From: Rhinopomastus cyanomelas
Lineage: Eukaryota; Chordata; Aves; Bucerotiformes; Rhinopomastidae
Length of the DNA: 64,000 bases
Reading direction: 5' to 3'
Assembly (NCBI GenBank): GCA_013400115.1
Contig: VXBP01003681.1
Location: 186,001-250,000, forward strand
A model generated the notes under the pieces. It searched no databases. It was not told the origin of the DNA and saw only the letters and a list, made by a program, of their open reading frames with translations. A program made the position numbers and the translations under genes. Positions 59,681 through 64,000 of this stretch are shown here, in pieces; positions within the stretch are counted from its first letter, which is position 1, and each line of letters opens with the position of its first letter.

Positions 59681-61254
59681 AATCATAGAAACTGGAGGTA
59701 GAACAGTTTGTTTGGACTATCCCATAATATATATTTTTACCTTGAAACTGAGTTAAACTTTATTTAAAAGTTGCAGCACAGGGTACAATTAAGTTCATAT
59801 GACCTGGAAGCAAAAATCTCCACCACTTTCACACAGGAAGAATGTTCTTTGGCTTACTGAGTAACCTGAGCACTTAAGGCACGTAAGTGCACTTACGCAG
59901 CACCTGTTTTTCAGCCCCTAGCAGACTGTGCAGTCTCATGACAACAGACCTCATGACTTACCACATTTCCTTGGAACCAATTTCAGCCTACTTGATCTCG
60001 CACCTGATGCTGAGCAGAAATTACCATATACCTTCCACTCATGACTCTTAGAAGTAACATGAGTATATGAGCTAGACACCAATACAGGGCTGAATACAGA
60101 TCATGATTTGGTTTTATGCTAGATTTTAGTCTGCCCTCTTCCTACAATAAACCTCTTTGACTCTCAGAGCCTAAAAGGTACATATCTCTACTTTTTTGTG
60201 TAAAATACTTACAGCTCACCTTTTTCATCATACCCTCCCACTTCCTTTACCTGCAAAATTGCCCTGCAACCCAGACATGTCAACCTAGACATGTATTTTT
60301 TATATTTAGTTTTGAAGTTTAATGCTTCTGTTTTGAAGCATTGAATTGATGGGCCTATATGCCTGAAAGTTTAGGAAAACCGTTACAGGAAGATGGGAGG
60401 AAAATTTGAGAAATGCCTAAGGAATTGTTGGTAACAAACAGGTGACACATAAACTAGAGCTCAGATAAACCCACAGTTTAGGATAGGGTGGAGATGAGTG
60501 ATAATTCATCACTCTTTCTGTTACGATATTTATTACAAAAAAACAACTCTTTTTCTCACCAGTTTAGCTTTGCAGATCTTAAGGACTGGAGGAACTGCTG
60601 GTATTGTACGACCAGGTCATCTGTTCTCCATAGCCATATAAATTTCAGCATTGCTCCATCTTATGTTGATGACATTAGCAAGTGTACTATGGCATTACCA
60701 TCAACAGGTCTATGGGCAACAGTACTGCTGCCGTTTCACATGGAGCACTCAAATGAGGTAGATGGGTATACCTTGCCACTGCTTCCTAAACCTGCATTCT
60801 TCTCTGCATCAGCAAAGACTCTAGAGTACACTGATGCATGGGAAAATGTCCATTTTAGGATCATGGTATTCAGCTCCTGGCAGTAATCAGCTTTTTTGCA
60901 GATATGGCCAATAACAGAAGCAGTAAGCTTCCTCTCCTCTTTATGGTAGTCTCTTTTTCAGAGATCTTAGGTACAGGGATAGAGGTGATATCAACATATA
61001 CATAGCTGAGTATCTCTGTTGACCATTAGCTGCTTTTTCCCAGAACACTTTTGGCAAGACCTGAGAAACAGAAGCTGTCTTTCACAACTGCATGTTGGAT
61101 CTGTTTCACAATCATTTTGTGACCATGGGTTTCCAGCGAAATACCAAACCTTGAGGATGAATGCCCTCAAATGGACAGAAAGTTAAGAGTTTTTGGCCTC
61201 ATACTACTATACAGTCTACGTGAGAGAACTCTATACATATGCTTAAGTGGACAG
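59681..61254. other. Intergenic, no recognised gene
   Basis: 1.6 kb. It includes an open frame of 132 codons at 60488-60886 (+) that resembles no protein I know (see findings). No repeat recognised. Confidence 0.4.
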
Positions 61255-61656
61255 TGTCCTGGTTTGAGTTACAACTGAACTAGCTCTGTTAAAGAGATTT
61301 TACTTTTCAGCTAGGTCTAAGGAACTGTAGTTCTGAAGTTAACCGCTACTACCCAGGATTGGGATGCAAAAAGGCTCATGTTTATGCTTGCCCCCATGAA
61401 GACAAAGGTCACTGTTAAATCTTGTATCATCTTAGGGTGCAGCAAGTTAGAGGGAGAAGCAGACAGGAGAGGTGATCCTAAACTGACCAACAAGGTATTC
61501 CACTCACTCCACCCGCTACGCGATATTTGGTAAAAAGCTGAGGCACTACAAGGATCAGTCTCTCTTCTTCCATAGCAGCTGTAGTTTTCCAGTCCCCAAG
61601 TCTCTCTCTGTTACTCTCATTCTCTTCACTTTTTTGGGACGAAAGGGGTTAACACA
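61255..61656 (+). mobile_element. Probable solo ERV LTR upstream of ASPG
   Basis: It starts TGTCCTGGTTTGAG, an opening shared by several avian LTR families. It contains ACCCAGGATTGGGATGCAAA, CTGACCAACAAGGTATTCCA, a weak TATA-like GATATTTGGTAAAAAG and CTCTCTCTGTTACTCTC, and ends near AAAGGGGTTAACACA. No internal retroviral sequence adjoins it, so a solo LTR is the simplest reading. I could not fix a clean target duplication (ACAG is found on both sides if the end is placed at 61653). The family is from memory. Confidence 0.5.
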
Positions 61657-62265
61657 GAGCGTCTGTCATTCCTCTCCCGGTACAGTGCTTTGCAGGCTGC
61701 TGTTACTCCACTGCTCCCACCGTTGCCCGGGGAGGCCTCTCCAGCACCACCTTTCTCACGCAGAACAGCCACGAACGGGCACCGCAGAACCGGCCTGGTC
61801 CCGGGCGCGATGCGCAGCCCGAAGGCGCAAGCTCTTTTCTCTGTCGAAAACCTGGACGCAAACCTAGGGCCCGGATTCGGAGGATGAAGCTGTGGGAGTG
61901 CAACCCCTCGGAGACCAGGTAAACTGAGGCAGAGTCCACGCCCTTCTCAAAGTGTCCCGGAGCAAGGCGGAGGTGCGGCAGGTCTGTTGGCCGGGGCTGA
62001 TGCCGCGCTCTGTTTACCCCCTTCTCCCCCGCGGGTCCAAACCCCTGCTCTTGGCTTCTCCCCACACGACGAACGACGCGGACGTTCCACTGCCGGCCCC
62101 CAGCAGCGCAAAGTCCGAGGGGCGGTGCGTGCCCGGCCCCTCCCCTCCCACCGCCCACTTGTCCGGTCCTGCTGCTGACGGCCGTCGCAACGGTCCCCGC
62201 CTCCGGCCCGGGCACGCCCCACGCCGCTGCCCGGTGAAGCGGGACAGGGCGGCCTCGAGGCCGCC

Positions 62266-62273
62266 TTTATAAG
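62266..62273 (+). promoter_or_regulatory. TATA-like box of ASPG
   Basis: TTTATAAG inside an otherwise G+C-rich block, 47 bp before the ATG. Transcription would start around 62295-62300, giving a very short 5' UTR. A TATA box within a CpG island suggests a fixed start site. Confidence 0.55.
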
Positions 62274-62319
62274 TGCCCCGTGGCGGAGCGACGGGAGGTA
62301 ACGGATCGCGAGGAGCGTG

Positions 62320-62503
62320 ATGGAGGAGGCGGACGACAGGCACCCTCCTGGAGGGCCGCGCTCCCTGTGCAGGGCCTTGTCCGTCTCCCGCTCCGCAGAG
62401 CGCTGCGGCTGTCCCCCGGGACCACCCAGCGGCGCGACGGCCGAGGCGCGGGTGCTGGTCATCAACACGGGCGGCACTATCGGCATGGTTCAGGACGCCA
62501 ACG
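62320..62503 (+). CDS. ASPG: ASPG exon 1 (60 kDa lysophospholipase / L-asparaginase), partial
   Basis: ASPG is a type I L-asparaginase with C-terminal ankyrin repeats and reported lysophospholipase activities. The exon has 61 codons plus one base. TAA lies in frame upstream at 62299-62301, and 62320 is the first ATG after it. An N-terminal extension of about 43 residues, rich in Arg, Ser, Pro and Gly, precedes ARVLVINTGGTIGMVQDAN. TGGTIG (residues 50-55) holds the nucleophilic Thr of the asparaginase active site. Donor GTGAGG. Remaining exons lie beyond the window. It is next to TDRD9, as in human. Confidence 0.9.
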
Positions 62504-64000
62504 GTGAGGGGCCGCAGGGCTGGCGGGGCGATGGCTGCGGGGTCACAGGCTGCCCTTTCCTCAGCCCGCAGAGATGCTGCGCGACCCCTGCCTGCGCGGC
62601 TCGCGGTTCAGCATCCCTAGGTTTCCGGTAACTGGGGCGCCTGAAGGGCGCCTGGTCCTCTGCCCTTCGCAGCTGCTCGTTTCGGTCGCTTAACTGAGTG
62701 GCACCCGCGTGATGACAAGTCAGTCTCGCCGCTGGTTAGAGCAGGCTCTCGCAGAGGACAACGTGTTTCCTGAGATACGAGCCCTGCCCACCGTTGCAAA
62801 CTGAAAACAAAACCAGCTTAGCCGTACCAGCCGCGCGTTCTTCTTATAGCCCCTAAAGAGCCACCGTTGCAGGCTACCTAGAGAGCATGTGCCTCGCATT
62901 CCCACTGGGAAGAGCGTGGGCTGTTGGGAGGTGGTGGCCCGTCTAGGATTTTCAAGTGGTGACCTGACAGATACAACTGATGCAAATGTGGCAGCATACT
63001 CACTGCCAAGTGCCATACGAGCAAGATCAGATGAAGCATCTGTGCTCAGCTGTCTCTAGGCAGGCTTCTGCTGTGCTTCTTCCAGCTTTTAACTTCCTTC
63101 AGAAAATCCTTGAAGAGCTCTGCTTTGCCCTACTAAGGGAAGGTGAGACTTAAGTTGACAAAAAGGTTGGACGTGTCCAACCTTCCCTCCCACAAGGTGA
63201 AAGATGTTTAAATCCAAAAGTCTTAGTATGCTGCCTGCATTTTACCTGAAACCTTCCTAGGTCCCTGTAGGTATATGCTGTCTGTTTTCAGGTGCTCCTA
63301 AATACCAGCAGGTAAGTGCCTAAACTCACCAAACACACACTTCTTCAGGTTCCAGCCAAGAAACTTGGCTGGAGTGGTACCTAAACACCACAAGACCCCC
63401 ACTCAGTGGACACAGATCCAAGGGGATGCCAGAAGCCTCAGTCAACTAATGTGTCTGGGGAAAGAACAGATTTCACTCGGGTGTGACCTGCTGCAGGGCT
63501 GTGTGTTTACCACTGTTTGTTCAAAGGGAAAGAATAACACATTACGGGTGGGGGGGTGGGAAGGGGAAGCAGTCGAAATGTTGATAAACATCTATTCAGT
63601 TTCCTTCCACCTTCACTTGGAAAGCAGTGGAGTATCCCAGGGCTTCCAGAATTGTTGCTGTTTGTGTTCAGAAGTGTGCATTCTTGCTTTCCCAACCACA
63701 GAGTTTCAAGCTCCTGCCTGAATCACTATCTCAGCTACTGATCTGTAGGACTAAAACACTTGGGGATTCACTTCAGTGAATTCTAGACTAGTTTTTTTTT
63801 TTTTCCTAGTACATACCCCCATCCTCACGAGATGGGGGCTGGATGATTCTTATTATTGTAGGGAAGATGCTTTAAGGGGTTGTTCTGCTTTAGTCTGGGA
63901 GATTTTTTATGACTGTCCTCTTTTTGTTTATCAAAGTTATAAAAAAACCCCAAACAATCTGTAAGTGTATGTCACATGACACATGCTGATTTTCCTGTCT
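62504..64000 (+). other. ASPG: ASPG intron 1 (partial)
   Basis: 1.5 kb to the window edge. I looked for the second asparaginase exon and did not find it. It contains a 10-bp-arm palindrome at 63163-63184 and no recognised mobile element. Confidence 0.6.

Larger units (their letters stand above)
61690..62700. promoter_or_regulatory. CpG island and promoter of ASPG
   Basis: There is an abrupt rise in G+C and CpG density against the AT-rich surroundings, centred on the ASPG first exon. It contains several CCGCCC/GGGCGG-like boxes. Open frames of 170-180 codons on the minus strand here are explained by the base composition. Confidence 0.85.

Noticed and set aside
47000..61200. RD3L, a small gene near TDRD9 in mammals, on the minus strand
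   Set aside because: I searched for its conserved RD3-type segment (GVDYxWL and flanks) in the spacer and saw nothing. It may lie upstream of this window.
61703..62486. Minus-strand open frames of 170-179 codons near ASPG as an antisense gene
   Set aside because: They lie in the CpG island, overlap other long frames on both strands, are rich in Pro/Arg/Gly/Ala, and show no domain. Base composition explains them.
1..64000. CRISPR arrays, operons, riboswitches, tRNA or rRNA genes
   Set aside because: This is vertebrate nuclear DNA, and I saw no array or structural RNA gene. Short tandem repeats present have no spacer structure.

Overview
This window is nuclear DNA from a vertebrate, almost certainly a bird. 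The evidence is many 5'-truncated CR1 LINE fragments of avian style (tails made of ATTCTATG-like units), endogenous-retrovirus LTR pieces that look avian, small GT-AG introns, and the gene order TDRD9 then ASPG, which also occurs in human. The species cannot be named from what I can see.

1-47.5 kb: the 3' five-sixths of TDRD9 on the + strand. I can chain 32 consecutive coding exons (1156 to 46829) with consistent splice phases into 1158 codons plus a stop. The window starts inside the helicase core, just before the DEVH box. Walker A and about 200 N-terminal residues lie upstream of base 1. The protein holds the rest of a DEAH-type helicase (motifs II to VI), the HA2/winged-helix and OB-fold region, one extended Tudor domain with an intact cage, and a C-terminal extension. 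TDRD9 is an RNA helicase of the germline piRNA pathway. Its introns carry CR1 fragments, an ERV LTR fragment, two hAT-type non-autonomous DNA transposons and simple repeats.

47.5-61.2 kb: gene-poor, repeat-rich spacer. It holds a third hAT element, at least six further CR1 pieces (one of about 1.4 kb with readable reverse-transcriptase sequence), and an unassigned repeat present as two oppositely oriented copies of about 320 bp, 6.2 kb apart. A second unassigned repeat is present as a direct pair. I recognise no host coding gene here.

61.2-64 kb: a probable solo LTR, then a CpG-rich promoter with a TATA-like box, then the first coding exon of ASPG (+), encoding the asparaginase TGGTIG motif. 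The rest of ASPG lies to the right of the window.

I found no convincing undescribed biological system. The best leads are the unassigned inverted repeat family at 52.1/58.6 kb, the three hAT copies with 8-bp target-site duplications, an exon that starts with a perfect donor sequence right behind its acceptor, and an LTR sitting just upstream of ASPG.
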